A stretch of DNA of 64,000 bases from Caenorhabditis elegans (GCF_000002985.6 NC_003284.9:11904001-11968000); one strand, 5' to 3'. Counted from the stretch's first letter, positions 24,107 through 34,900 are shown. Notes: generated by a model not told the origin, from the letters alone. A program made the numbers and translations.

Positions 24107-25015
24107 ATGAACACTCTTCATGACTCGTGGAAACAAGACAATATAAAAGGTACGTTGATAACATTCCATGAGGTTTTCAAAATTCATTTTCCTTTCTAGT
24201 GAAGACATTAAATGGAGAGGCAGCTTCATTTATTACTCCGAGAACACGTGTGAATAGGAGTTCTTCACGGGAAAGTGCAAAATCAAAGTTTTCAGATATA
24301 GGTAACTTAAGCCTTTTTTTTCCAATTTATAGTTTATCAAACCCAGAAAGCGCCGAGGAAGTTATAGAAGAGCGATTGATTAATCATTATGTATCATACC
24401 CATCTCCAGTTCATGGTAAGTAAAATTATAAAATCATGATTCATGAAGGCAGCTCACAAGCAGCTCTTCGGAGAAAAAAGGTGTAGAAAATCATATGTAT
24501 AGTTTGAGCAATTTTTGTGATTAAAGGCGTCATTGTAAATGGATCTTTTAAAATGTTCTGTGTTATAGGATCAGATGTCGATGAAACTAAAGTCGATCTA
24601 AAAATCAAAAATCACGCGTTTGATTTAAGCCTCAAATTGGAAGCAGCTTCGGCATTCAATAAAATTTCCACACTTTCCGTTCACAGTGGTCAGGATTATG
24701 CATTATGTATGTTGTTAAAAATAGAATTGAAATGTGTTTTAATCTTCTTCATTTTCAGGCATTCCTTCTTTCAGTAAGACTATGTCTACTAATCTTCATT
24801 TATCGCCAAAAATTCGAAGATCAACTTCATCGTGTTTGAGATCATCAAAAAAGGAATCTTTAAACAAGAATCTTGAAAAGTACAAACCTGACATCAATAC
24901 AGGTTTGTTGTTCTTAGAGTTTGATGAAAGCGTTAAAAATACAAATTCAGAACGAAATAATCCAACTTCGGGAGAAAGCTTATCAAACAGAAAATCGAAG
25001 GTAACATATTATTGA
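24107..25015 (+). CDS. Uncharacterised Ser/Lys-rich 217-aa protein
   Basis: Exons: 24107-24149, 24200-24415, 24569-24706 and 24759-25015. The total is 654 nt and all junctions are phase 1. A GTAACT...TTTATAG stretch inside exon 2 (31 bases) is too short for an intron, and the frame is open through it. The protein is basic and Ser-rich (RSSSRESAKSK near residue 40, KIRRSTSSCLRSSKKES near 150). It has one possible helical segment (FDLSLKLEAASAFNKIS, about 104-120). No membrane span or known domain is seen. The last codons after AAG/GTAACA could instead be intron. A TAG would then follow directly after the ATTTTAG acceptor near 25060, changing only four residues. Confidence 0.65.
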
Positions 25016-25898
25016 TGAAGATTAAACGTTTCAAAATGTTTAAAATGTCAATTATTTTAGTAGAACAGTATGGGTTGACTAAGAATCAGGAAAATTATTG
25101 GTCAATAAGTTTTGGCAGTGATTTTAAGCTTGAAATATTGTGTTAGCGACCAAATATTTATGTAAAGTTGCTTCATTTTTCATCATTAGAACTTTATAGA
25201 AATTTTAGAATAGCAAAACATTATTTACAATTTGGGTAATTCAATAAATAATCCTCATCCATCAACATTTTCTCTATTCTCCAACAAAACTCACAAGAAA
25301 ACACATATATTGCGTATCTTAATGTAATTACAGAAACGATCATGGGATAACCATTTGCACAGTTCGAGGTGACAACCGAAAAACAACAAAAATTTTCGAT
25401 TTGTAAAGTTAACTTCATCAGATCAATGCGTTGTTTTCTTTTTTCAGTTTTGAATTATTCGACTTTTTGATATACAGAATAAATATATGTATATCTTGAG
25501 ATAAAAAAGTACAAAATGTAGAAAATGGAAAATTATCTTGAATTTTGAAATTATATGGTTTCAATAAATGGTGGTTTGAAGTTACACTGATTATGATTTT
25601 AAAAAAAACTTTGAAAACCTTTTGGTATCTTTAGTTCATTTTTAATTAAAGGTAGAAAATGATAGTTTTTTTGGCGCACTTCACTGCCAGCCAATTAAAA
25701 AATGTGACTAATTTATTTTGTTCTTTGCTGTTGTCTGTACTGTACAACTGTTGAATCCACAACATAATTAAACGTGAAAGGTACAAGTGTTCATTTTCAA
25801 ACAAAAAATTAAAGCAACGTTCAAAAGCATACACCCTGTTTTGTTTCAACAAGCGATTCTGAGATTAAATTGATTAACTAGTATATTATTGTTGACAG
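25016..25898. other. Intergenic between convergent genes
   Basis: Shared 3' flank of the convergent Ser/Lys-rich gene and the DOT1-type gene. AATAAA occurs near 25240 and 25480. Short minus-strand open frames at 25221-25418 and 25646-25852 lack splice or codon support. Confidence 0.5.
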
Positions 25899-27646
25899 TT
25901 ATTTGGATTCCTTTTTGTTCTTCAAAGAAGTCTTGGTGAAATCCTTTCCAACCTTTTTAACTTTTGAATTGGCACTTTTCTTCGATTCCTTTTGCATTTC
26001 GAAAGATTTGAATAACTGTATTTTAAAAAAAAAATATTTTTTTTGGAGATCTTTATGATCATTCTCACCTTTAAATGATCTACCGTAGTCAGTGTAAACT
26101 CGACTATGTTGGAGGTCCAGGAAACATTTGATTCAGTTGCTCGGAGGGTTCTTGAATTAGACATAGAACCAAAATCTGCAAAATGGGATAATTTTAAAGT
26201 GTATCGGTCACAAAGAAAACTCACCCGACATAGCATGACGTCTAGAGGCTACTGATCTTGGCAGGCTCAGTGGTTTTGCTGAAACAATACGCGTTCCATC
26301 AGCACAGTTTTGCAGAAGTTCAAATACAATTCGTCTTGTGAGATCATCTTCAAATGCATAGTTGTTTATGAAAATAACAGTCGCCTCCTTGCAAATTAGA
26401 TCATGAAACTGTGGATGAAGAAAATCTCCTTGAATCAGTTCTATCTCTCCATGTTGCTTGTCAAAGAAGGTCATTAAACTGAAAATAAAGTAATGATGTA
26501 TAATTATTTAGAGTTAAGTTAAATAAAATAGTTTAGAACATGTTCAAGCAAAAATTAGTTGTTGACGGTAATAGTAACTTGATAAAAAAATGTGTACAGC
26601 AATTGTAACAGTACGGTGAATACAATCTGGGGTTTTTTTTTTTTAATTATCATCTTGTATATTTAATAATTTTGAAAGTAGGTTCATTCGCTTGCGTTTA
26701 GCACAAACTTTTGTAGTATCTGATTGTTCAGAATCAAGCATCAAACTTTATGAGTAGAGATGTTCTAGCGGATATCTTATTTTGACTAGATAATTTTATA
26801 GTGAGCGAATCTCAAAACTTACTTCTTAAAGTACATTCCTTGCGAAACTGCATATTCTGCTGGCACTGACGAGAGTTCAATTCCCACAGCTTTTTTAACC
26901 TTTGAATATGCTGCAACAAAACAAACGAGCTGTCCAATTCCACTTCCCAAATCAACGAAAACATCACTTGAATTCAGCTTTAGTTCGTCAACAATTGAAC
27001 CAATTTGTTCCAGCATAGTTTCACCATACGTCTGCAATGGTTAGTTATATTTTTGTGAGACAGCGTTCAAATACCTACCTCCGAGGAAAAGCCTTTATAA
27101 TGTTGGTTGAGCTTTTTGGGATATGGAACAGACAGGTCTTTGGCGATTTCAGTAATTTTTTGTGCAACTTGTTGGGTACAAGTTGACTGATCCCAGTGTT
27201 TTGGCAGCAATAGTTGTTTTTTTGGATTCTAAAATAAAAGGCTATAAATATTACAGTGTTATAGCAGAAAAAACGCTTACATCTCTTCGAAATAACGCAA
27301 CTGCTTCATTAAATTTTGCAAGCTCTGCTAAAACATTATCCGTGTTTGTGGTTTTCCCATTTGCTGCGATTAGTTCAATAGAGAGTTGGTTTAAGACTGG
27401 TTCGAATAACCTGAAATTCAATTGATCAAAGAAAATATGCATGACAATTCGATTGACTTACTCTTTCAACATATTCAGAAGAATAACCGGTACGTGATGT
27501 TTATGAGAATCAAACTTTATGCTTTTGCCATTTGGAAAAACTGTCGACAACGTTTCATGAAGCAGATCTGTTTCATCTTCTAACATTTTACTTTCTATTT
27601 TATCAACATTATTTTCCTCATGGTTTTGAATTTGAAACAAATCCAT
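25899..27646 (-). CDS. DOT1-type histone H3 lysine-79 methyltransferase, compact, 383 aa
   Basis: Exons (minus strand): 27462-27646, 27281-27410, 27079-27228, 26823-27031, 26225-26478, 26069-26175 and 25899-26015. The total is 1152 nt and phases agree. A TTTTCAG sits 8 bases before the ATG. The enzyme should transfer methyl from S-adenosylmethionine to H3K79 in the nucleosome. Signature pieces in order: YGET (157-160), the SAM motif VFVDLGSGIGQ (179-189), VGIEL soon after, GDFL, the active-site-type IFINNYAF, TRIVSAKPL, and SNVSWT with the C-terminal strand. The N-terminal 150 residues are helical, as in DOT1. The protein stops soon after the domain in a Lys-rich tail (about 30 residues). It thus lacks the long C-terminal region of animal DOT1L. 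C. elegans has several dot-1 paralogues; I cannot say which this is. Confidence 0.9.
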
Positions 27647-29527
27647 TAGTGCTCTGAAAATTCAGTTTTAATATAAAATTTTAAAAAATATTGGAAGAGA
27701 AAGCGGTGGAGGTTTTGTATGAATTTTCTCATACGGTTGATTTAGCCGTTTAAATATTAAAATAAAACAGTGTTTTATATTTTTTTATCAGTACTTGGTA
27801 TGAAATAAATTTGCGAATGCACCCATTATTGCAATTCTATGAGACATTTGGTCCCTTTCTTTCAAACGGACACGGTATTTCTTCTTTTAGTATTGCACTC
27901 CGTTGTTCAACTTTGACAACTTTTCTCTCAGAGGTCGTTTATTCTATTATAAACTTGCCAACTAACAAAACGTTTGTTATGGTTTTTTCCATAGTTTGTA
28001 GTTAGTTATTGATATGTTTAAAACAAAACGAGATATAACACTTCAAAGTAGAACATCCGGGGCAATACTAATAGGAGAAACACAGTAGATTGAGTTTGAG
28101 ATTACTGTTTTACAACAAAGACGGAAAATTCGCGTAAATACCAAACATAACTGTATATTAATAGAGACAAATTTTAAATTAAAGCTGCAATGGACTTTGT
28201 ACTACTAATTTTTGAACGGTGTTTTAAGAGCTCTGATAATAAAGAATATACGTAATATAAAAAGGAAAAAAAACAGATGACGATATGAAAGAGGACAAGA
28301 CTGCGCGTTCAATAACCAACAGAGCAGCGACACTGGCATCAAGGATATTTGCAGATTTATCGATCGGTTTTTATTTAAAATTCTGGCGTTGAAACTGTGT
28401 CACTATTCTATTCCACAATTTTGTAAAAAGTAATGACGTTTAAAAACACTATTACAACTTGAGATCCAAAGGTTCATGTGGTTATGTTAAAACATATTTT
28501 TTACTTGCTTGTTTAAAGTCATATCGAAATTTCTAAAGTTTCCATTAAAAAATAGCATTTCAAAATCTTGCTTATCAATCTAAATTTATGATGGTTTATG
28601 CGTCAAAATCATTTATCAAACAGAGAGAGAGCATAGCTAAAAAAAGGGAGATCGTATACTAACAGCATTGTGACTGCCTGTCTTCCCTGTCTTTCTAGGA
28701 ATGACCCATATACTCAGCAGATGGCCGAATGCAGATAGTTGTGCACTCAATATTTATCTTTGTAGATCGTGGGATCCTATTCCTCGATTCGTCTCCATTA
28801 CTGTTGTCAAACTGCTTTGTGTTTTTTTAAGTACTGTAAAACATTTAAAAATATAGTTTTCAATTATAACAAGTCACGATGAAAAAGAAATTGAACAGTA
28901 ATTTACAATTTGAAATCATTTGAAAACTTGAAAATTTTTGAGAATAGAGTGCAGATGTGGCAATCAGGGCTGGGAATTTTTTGGTTTTTTTGTTTTTTGT
29001 TTTTTGGTTTTTTTGGTATTTTGACGAAAAATCAATTTTTTTGGTTTTTTTTTGGTTTTTTTGGTTTTCGAAAATTTATATTTTTTTGGTTTTTTTGGTT
29101 TTTCAAAAACTTCAATTTTTTGTTTTTTGGTTTTTGGTCCAAAATTTTTTTTTCGGTCCCAGCCCTGGCGGCAATCAATCAACCGAGTTTCGAATTTCCC
29201 GAATCGGCGAGGAGCGTGTTACTCTTCATTATCTAGGACTATCTGCAAAAATAGGATATGTTCTGAAAGAAAACATTTAGAAGGATAATACATTTATTTC
29301 TGCGCCCGTTTTTAAGATAATTTTGTTTTACTCGAAGGTTTCATTCGTTGATTCCAGAAGAACAGAGGGAATAAGACAACAAGTTACTATTGAAATAACG
29401 GAGTGACTCACCGGACCATCTGCGTGCTGTATGCATGATTTACAACATGCTGTTAGTTTTGTAATTGTCACTCCTGATACCCTTTGTAATTACTCCCTAA
29501 AACAGATGTTTATAGAAAAAGTTCTTT
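27647..29527. other. Gene-poor intergenic region
   Basis: It lies upstream of the DOT1-type gene. It holds the GGTTTTTT-rich element (28965-29167, listed) and low-complexity AT-rich DNA. A short plus-strand open frame near 27811-28005 has no support. Nothing else is seen. Confidence 0.45.
28965..29167. mobile_element. GGTTTTTT-rich element with 11-base terminal inverted repeats
   Basis: CAGGGCTGGGA at 28965-28975 is matched by its exact complement TCCCAGCCCTG at 29157-29167. Between them lie about 180 bases of irregular TTTTTTGG/TTTTTTTG runs with a few short unique segments. Both flanks carry GGCAAT, but the right copy is offset by a few bases, so a target duplication is only suggested. It looks like a small non-autonomous element. 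The long Phe/Trp open frames across it are low-complexity artefacts. Confidence 0.65.
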
Positions 29528-29715
29528 CACAGGTGATTCGCGTTTTATGTGTCACACACTCCCGTGTATTTGATATGTACGAAAAGTATATGAGGCGTGC
29601 GAAGAGGGCAACATGTGTGTTATGTGTGAGTTGCGAAAATGTCGTTCGCTATACACGCGTTACACGCATCTTCCCCTCTTCAAACGCCTCATACACATTC
29701 CGCGAATCACCTGTG
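29528..29715. repeat. Foldback (imperfect inverted repeat) just upstream of a tRNA gene
   Basis: The outer 15 bases, CACAGGTGATTCGCG (29528) and CGCGAATCACCTGTG (ending 29715), are perfectly complementary. A second block pairs TATGAGGCGTGCGAAGAGGG with CCCTCTTCAAACGCCTCATA, with two mismatches. The transcript or single strand could form a long interrupted hairpin that ends 12 bases before the tRNA. It may be a transposon remnant. Confidence 0.75.
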
Positions 29716-29727
29716 CTGCTAATATGG

Positions 29728-29799
29728 GCCCGTATAGCTCAGAGGCAGAGCGTCTGTCTCGTAAACAGAAGGTCGGCGGTTCAATCCCGCCTGTGGGCA
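29728..29799 (+). tRNA. tRNA-Thr(CGT)
   Basis: A complete 72-base cloverleaf. The acceptor stem GCCCGTA pairs with TGTGGGC (two G-U pairs) and the discriminator is A. The D arm carries the box A sequence TAGCTCAGAGG. The anticodon stem is TCTGT/ACAGA with loop CTCGTAA, giving anticodon CGT at 29760-29762, which reads ACG (Thr); A37 fits a Thr tRNA. The T arm GGCGGTTCAATCCCGCC carries box B. There is no intron. A T-run (CTTTTTT) downstream serves as the Pol III terminator. A near-identical gene lies in the opposite orientation at 31080-31151. Confidence 0.95.
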
Positions 29800-30037
29800 T
29801 TTCTTTTTTAAATACTCACTTTTTAAATTACCAACACTTCTTCGTCATTTAATCCTCTCGGGTGCTCTTGAGGTACTCTGAGTACCCCCGAAGGTCTATT
29901 CCTGTAATTTACAGAAGCACATTTCGCCTCCGCTGTTATTCAGGAAAACATCGTTGAATTTAATCAAAAAATGCATTATCTTTTTGAAAAAGAATAACAG
30001 AAACACTAAAATCATATTAAATTCCAATAGAAAAATT

Positions 30038-30206
30038 ATGAGCTACGCATCGAACGAAACAAAGCAATTTGAAGCTGCATTAAGGAACGGCGATTTTAAC
30101 TGTAAACTTGTGACGGTGGGTATGGATTTTATTCACATAATTTGTTTGAAATAGTCTACCGAGTAAACTGGTGAAGTTTCAGGACATTTGTGGATCTAGT
30201 TATTAA
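30038..30206 (+). CDS. Possible tiny two-exon gene, 33 aa
   Basis: Exon 30038-30115 (26 codons, MSYASNETKQF...) ends at a GTGGGT donor. A 67-base intron ends in AAGTTTCAG, and exon 30183-30206 adds eight codons including TAA, in phase. The peptide is polar with no signal sequence. The codon pattern is reasonable for nematode coding DNA, but so short a model can arise by chance. Nothing is recognised. Confidence 0.22.
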
Positions 30207-30415
30207 AAAAAGTTCAAAAATGTGCCAGTTTTGACGCATTTTCCAAATAATTGCCAAATAAATCAAATTTCGAACTTTTTTAAAGGAAAATAATCGTTTT
30301 TAAATGTGATTTATTCATTTTAAAAACAATTTTTGTGTATATTTTGGCAATTTTGATCTGTTATAATGTCTCATTCGTCGATTTCCAATGACATTAAAAT
30401 ATAAATTGAAATTTC

Positions 30416-30505
30416 GCGCACTTTGCCGCGGCCATGGCCTAGGATTCTCACTTTTCACTTTTCGCTAGGCCAGATGTAAAACTTTACACGCCGTGCAGCC
30501 GCTTT
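30416..30505. repeat. Fragment of a palindromic dispersed repeat (CCGCGGCCATGGCC core)
   Basis: The GC-rich run GCCGCGGCCATGGCCTAGG and the half-complementary TCGCTAGGCC stand out from AT-rich surroundings. They look like one arm of a palindromic nematode repeat. This GGCCATGGCCTAG core is common in C. elegans interspersed repeats (recall, not checked). No full-length inverted partner is present. Confidence 0.45.
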
Positions 30506-31079
30506 GGTTTCTCTACTTTATCTCCTTATTCACATTATTCACATTATCACCAGTATTTTGACTAAGCTATTAAAATATTTCCAATTTCAAGAAAATTAAA
30601 TAGACTTTAGCTGCTTTTGTCTACTGACAATTAGATACTGATGAGAACATTCACTTCTGAAATTTATCTACTTATTCTCATTTTATTTCTATGAAACAAA
30701 ATGTCGACCATTGAAGAACAAAAATTACTTCTTGTAGAGCACAAGACGATGCCGTCGGACCCACAGACAATGGACAAGAGCGCAAACAGCAGGAGTACGG
30801 TATGGGTGCAAAAAATTATAGAGACCGACCGAACGATACAAAATCTGTCATAAGTACTCTGATTGCAAGGAAAACAGAGATTTTGCGAGTTAAAAAAATC
30901 AGAGAAATATATATTTCGAGATTGTTCGCAAAAACCACAAATGGTGAATTTTATGAAGTATACATTTCTCACTATTAAAATTATCTGCTCAAATAAGTAT
31001 CATCGTTTAAAACGTTAACACCGACTTTGATTTAGTTATTAGTAATTTAAAACATGAAAGTGAGTTTCCAAAAAAGAAA

Positions 31080-31151
31080 TGCCCCCAGGCGGGATTGAAC
31101 CGCCGACCTTCTGTTTACGAGACAGACGCTCTGCCACTGAGCTATACGGGC
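31080..31151 (-). tRNA. tRNA-Thr(CGT), second copy
   Basis: The reverse complement is the same 72-base cloverleaf as at 29728-29799. It has T in place of A in the D loop (AGTGGC) and a better paired acceptor stem (GCCCGTA with TGGGGGC). The anticodon CGT corresponds to plus-strand 31117-31119. Box A and box B are intact, and there is no intron. A run of A on the plus strand just below 31080 (T on the minus strand) includes a short Pol III stop. The two copies are 1.3 kb apart and inverted. Confidence 0.95.
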
Positions 31152-31995
31152 TACGCTGTCAGCCAGTGTGCATGGCGCCTAAGAGAACATGTCGCAGAGA
31201 AGGAGTGGGGCGGCCGAGTGAGGCCACTTTCGAATGTGGTTTCTGCCCAGTTCTGTTAAAACTAACAAGTAAGGTGCGCACTGTATATATTTTCGAACAT
31301 TGAAAAATTTTTTAAACTCTTTAAATATTCTAAAATTTATTATTTAATCAAATAAACATAAATTGATGGAGTTGTGGCAAAAAAAGTTGGAAAGATTATC
31401 CCATTGTGTATTATTAGTTAATTTTTAACTCAACCAATTTTTTTAGTTTTTTTTTTCAATCAGAACATATTTTGTCATTTGGAAAAAAATCCGGTTAATT
31501 TCGCAAAAATTGTTTACAAACATATGTACAAAAGGTGGAATTATTGTGACTTTTGGTAACATGTATGTATATTCTGGATATCTACTCATAATTTCAGCTC
31601 TTTTAAGTAGACACTAGTAATCTCAAAAATTATTTATTTTGCAATAGCACAGGTTTTCAAAAATTTGCACTGCAAACATACTCATAAAATGAATACAAAT
31701 ATTTTGAAAGAAGTTGTGCCAAGTTGGAAGATCAATTTGTCTTTTTTTTCTCCAAACATCCACTACTTTTTAACCTGTTGTTTCACTGACTGACCCTTAC
31801 AATTAAAAGCATATATCATAATCATAAGTAAATAGAATACATCTTTTTTGTTAAATTTCGTACGAAAAACAAATCAGAAGCCAGGAAAAGATTCCTGAAG
31901 CAGGCCAAAGCGTCAACACCAGTTTTGTGGATTCCACGTAGGCTGAAGCTTAATTTCTTTAAACTTAGAATTAAGACGCACTGGCCATTTTGGGT
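31152..31995. other. Intergenic, AT-rich
   Basis: A GC-rich patch at 31155-31250 lies directly upstream of the minus-strand tRNA. The rest is AT-rich with no supported gene. Confidence 0.5.
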
Positions 31996-32250
31996 AAAAA
32001 AAAGATTGAAGGACGATCTGATCTTCAAGTGCTATGCACTGCGGATCTGGGATTCTGGTACACTGCCTGGTGGTGATCCCACTGGGCTATAATTTAAGCC
32101 ACGTTCTAGCCGGGGACTGTGGCCGATAATCCAGTCGCGGAATGCTCCACTTCTCAATAGAGGCTGGGTGAACCTAGGGGGTGAGGCCGGACTTCAACTC
32201 GTGACCTCCAGATTGCCAGCGGCCACCACTACCGACTGAGCTATCCGCCC
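31996..32250 (-). mobile_element. tRNA-derived SINE-like element
   Basis: Read on the minus strand from 32250, it starts with a tRNA-like head: GGGCGGATAGCTCAG, box A TAGCTCAGTCGG, then box B GAGTTGAAGTCC at 32189-32200. The anticodon arm is not a good stem, so it is not a working tRNA. A body of about 170 bases unrelated to tRNA follows, ending in a run of eight T (A8 on the plus strand, 31996-32003), a Pol III terminator. This head-plus-body layout defines a SINE. No poly(A) tail or clear target duplication is seen. It may be a fixed Pol III RNA gene or an old element. Confidence 0.65.
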
Positions 32251-32375
32251 CCAAAGGAGTCCCTCTCGAAAGCTGGTCCCTCTCGAAACATACATAGGGA
32301 AAAAGAAGTACTAATAAATCAATATTAAGATCAAAAGTGGAACTGTCCAAGAAAATATTATTGAACTGAACTTAT

Positions 32376-32767
32376 GGGGTTATTCAAGTAGTGTCGTGAA
32401 ATTAAAAAGTGTATTTCAATACACTTTTTGCATTATTCAAGTAACTTCAAAAACATGTATTTCAATACAGTTTGTGACGTAATTTCGCGACATTTCTCGA
32501 CATTTCTCGACATTTTTCCACAGTGGTTTTATCAGAATAAATGCCCTGCGACGGCAAATTGTGTGGTTTTTCACCCTGCGGGGACACCTTTCTCTGTATT
32601 TTTCATTCAGTTGTCCGCTTTCTGGTTGTCGCATCATGTCGAGAAATGTCGAGAAATGTCGCGAAATTACGTCACAAACTGTATACATGGTTTTGAAGTT
32701 ACTTGAATAAGGCAAAAAGTGTATTGAAATACACTTTTTAATTTCACGACAATACTTGAATAACCCC
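32376..32767. mobile_element. Palindromic MITE with about 135-base inverted arms
   Basis: The left arm (32376 to about 32513) and the right arm (about 32636-32767) are nearly perfect reverse complements, starting GGGGTTATTCAAGTA and ending TACTTGAATAACCCC. Each arm holds its own small palindrome (AAGTGTATTTCAATACACTT) and a triple CGACATTTCT run. The left arm has a 10-base duplication that the right arm lacks. A 122-base unique centre separates them. No transposase frame is present; the antisense open frame across it is a by-product. The flanks do not show a clear target duplication. It is a non-autonomous DNA transposon. Confidence 0.85.
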
Positions 32768-34186
32768 AGTAGGAAAAGATGAACCGGTGCAAATGAATGA
32801 ATAGCAGTTGATCCTAAATCAGAGTTGAGGTACAAAAAGTTCAATCCACCTGAAAACAGTCTGTCTGATGAAAATTCGATGAGCTTAAACTGCAAAAAGC
32901 AACTGCTCCAGATAAAACTAATGTTTCCAGCTACAAAACATAGCTAAATTTTTGCAGTTACCTTATTTCCTTTATTAGTGTTGCACCCCTTCGGACCAGC
33001 AAAAAATTAGTTTTGCATGCAAGACTATTAGAGGAAATACAGGGAAATTTGTTTTGAAGATCCGTTTCTATGTTCATAGTGTGTAGGGTATTTCGAAGTA
33101 AACCAAATTGTGTTGGTTATTTGACATTTTGCATTTATTTACGATGACAGTTTTCAAACTGCTAGGGAAATTGACAACAACACATTTGCGGGAAGACGTG
33201 GAATGGTGTTAAATAGATGTGACACGCAAATTGGCGAAAAAGGTTGATATTGAAAATTGCAATGGCCAATTGTACAAATGACTCAATATTAGATTGCCAA
33301 AATAAAAACTGAAGAAAGAGCACGAAATAACTCCATTTCGATCTTCACTTAGTTTTGATGATTTCTTGTCAAATTCTTGCGTATGAAATTTCCTCCAAAT
33401 CTTCCAATTCTTAATACGTCAAGTTAAACTAACTCGACAAAAGGATTTGGCAATGTCCCTCCGCGATTTGATACAGTCTGTGTTCACAATCAATCAATAC
33501 TCACCCCCTGCCTATTTAAATTACTGGCAGGGAGGTACAAACGCAGGGAAGAGAATTAACTACCGCTAAAAGGAATTAGGCAGATTTTTTGGACATGACA
33601 TTTTGGAAAATGAATAGTCATATTGAAGGTGTGGTAGCGTCAGTGAGGATATTGTCTGAATACATTTATTGATAATCCAACATGACCAAATGTCCCAATC
33701 AAAACTTCAAAAATGTTCCGAATTTTCAAAAATTACATTTAAAGTTATGGGAAACTGCCTAAGAAATTTAGAGTATTGAGCCCCTACAATGCTATCATAC
33801 AAACATTAGAACTTTGTAGAAAAAATATTATTTTTGGTCTTCTTCTAAAATGATAATGGACAAATCACCATTTTGCAAATTCTTCCAATTTCTTCAATTA
33901 TTTTCTTTTTTAATTTCTGCAAAAAATAAATTCTCAAATTCTTTTGGGAAATTTGCTACATATGATTGGCGGGCATAAATACAAAAATTGCTTATACTAT
34001 AGTATAATATAGTATAATGCTTATACTTATACATTGAATTTGTCGGTTAAACTAGAAAATTTGAAATTTTTAAATGTAAACATGAAATTTTTTTAAAATA
34101 AATGTTGTTTCGTGTTTTTCAAAATGCCAAGTTGAATTTGATTTTATTCTGCAACTTGAATCCAACTACAACCACAAAAATACATT
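32768..34186. other. Intergenic with one short repeat
   Basis: No supported gene. A short repeat lies at 32963-33043 (listed). An imperfect AT palindrome (CTTATACTATAGTATAATAT...) lies near 33990-34035. The 3' flank of the next minus-strand gene is at the right end. Confidence 0.45.
32963..33043. repeat. Short palindromic repeat, copy 1
   Basis: TTATTAGTGTTGCACCCCT, then CGGACCA, then ATTAGTTTTGCATGCAAGACTATTAGAGG: a copy of the element at 56505-56578. The two ends are partly complementary (CTATTAGTCTTGCA against TGCAAGACTATTAG), so it is a small palindrome. It is non-coding. Confidence 0.7.
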
Positions 34187-34900
34187 TTAAATGGATGAGG
34201 TTCCAATGAACCCATCATCATAATTCATATTAGAACTATCCGAGTCATCGCCATCTGAATCATTGCCTGGAATTTGAGATTTCAAGAGAACATATGTGTC
34301 AGAGCCAATGATAAAAGTAGCATGTTCGACTGAACCGTTTCCGCCCTTTCTCACAGTTTTTTGTTTCTTTTCCACTTCGGGCTTGATGGTAGGTGCATAT
34401 ACGAGTTGATGGAGGCAAATCACTTGAATCATGATGATGATGACAATGAGCGGGAAGAGCCACCTGATATATTATGAAATGTAGTACTGGGAACAGGGGC
34501 ATTTTGTATAATTTATATGGCCTTTTGTATCACCTTTGTATGTATTTTTTGATGAAAAAATAAATTCCGACAAATGCAGATTCAAATACAATTTATTAAT
34601 CATCAGTTTTGTTGTGGACAGTTTTGTTGTGTGTCTCATCGTTAATATGAGGACATTTTTTCACAAAAAATTGATTAGATTTATTGTTAAAATCCAAAAA
34701 AGATATCAACATGATTTTTTTCAAATGCGTTAAAAAACTCACTCCTGTGACTGTACAACTTGCTGGGCAGCTTTGATAGAGATAGTGGTAGAGCCACACA
34801 CTAAGCTCAACATTTCAGTTCCGTTCATTTGGATAGCAATCGTGCTTGTGAATGCACTCACAATAAATGTGCAGACCAGCACAATAATAGAAAGAGCCAT
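34187..34900 (-). CDS. Small type I membrane protein, 144 aa
   Basis: Exons (minus strand): 34743-34900 and 34187-34463. The total is 435 nt and the junction is phase 2. An acceptor (CCGTTCTACAG) lies about 20 bases before the ATG, suiting trans-splicing. A hydrophobic signal peptide covers about residues 1-18. A short outer part of about 35 residues has one NGT sequon and Cys34. One membrane span follows (about 54-71, WLFPLIVIIIMIQVICL). The cytoplasmic tail starts basic (KPEVEKKQKTVRKGG) and ends acidic and Ser/Asp-rich (DSDGDDSDSSN). No family is recognised. Its organisation is like that of the genes at 10156 and 53563. Confidence 0.75.

Larger units (their letters stand above)
29800..31079. 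other. Segment between the two tRNA genes
   Basis: It contains a possible tiny two-exon gene (30038-30206, listed) and a palindromic repeat fragment (30416-30505, listed). It also holds a 50-codon plus-strand open frame starting ATG TCG ACC at 30702 (polar, Gln/Lys-rich, stop at about 30852). That frame reads reasonably but lacks other support. A small palindrome GGTACTCTGAGTACC lies near 29872. Confidence 0.4.

Noticed and set aside
28910-29288. Overlapping plus- and minus-strand open frames rich in Phe/Trp or Lys
   Set aside because: They are made by the GGTTTTTT simple-sequence element and have no normal codon pattern.
31079-31303. 74-codon plus-strand open frame
   Set aside because: It starts inside the tRNA-Thr gene on the other strand.
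32437-32895. 152-codon minus-strand open frame
   Set aside because: It lies across the palindromic MITE and mirrors a plus-strand frame there; no transposase motif.
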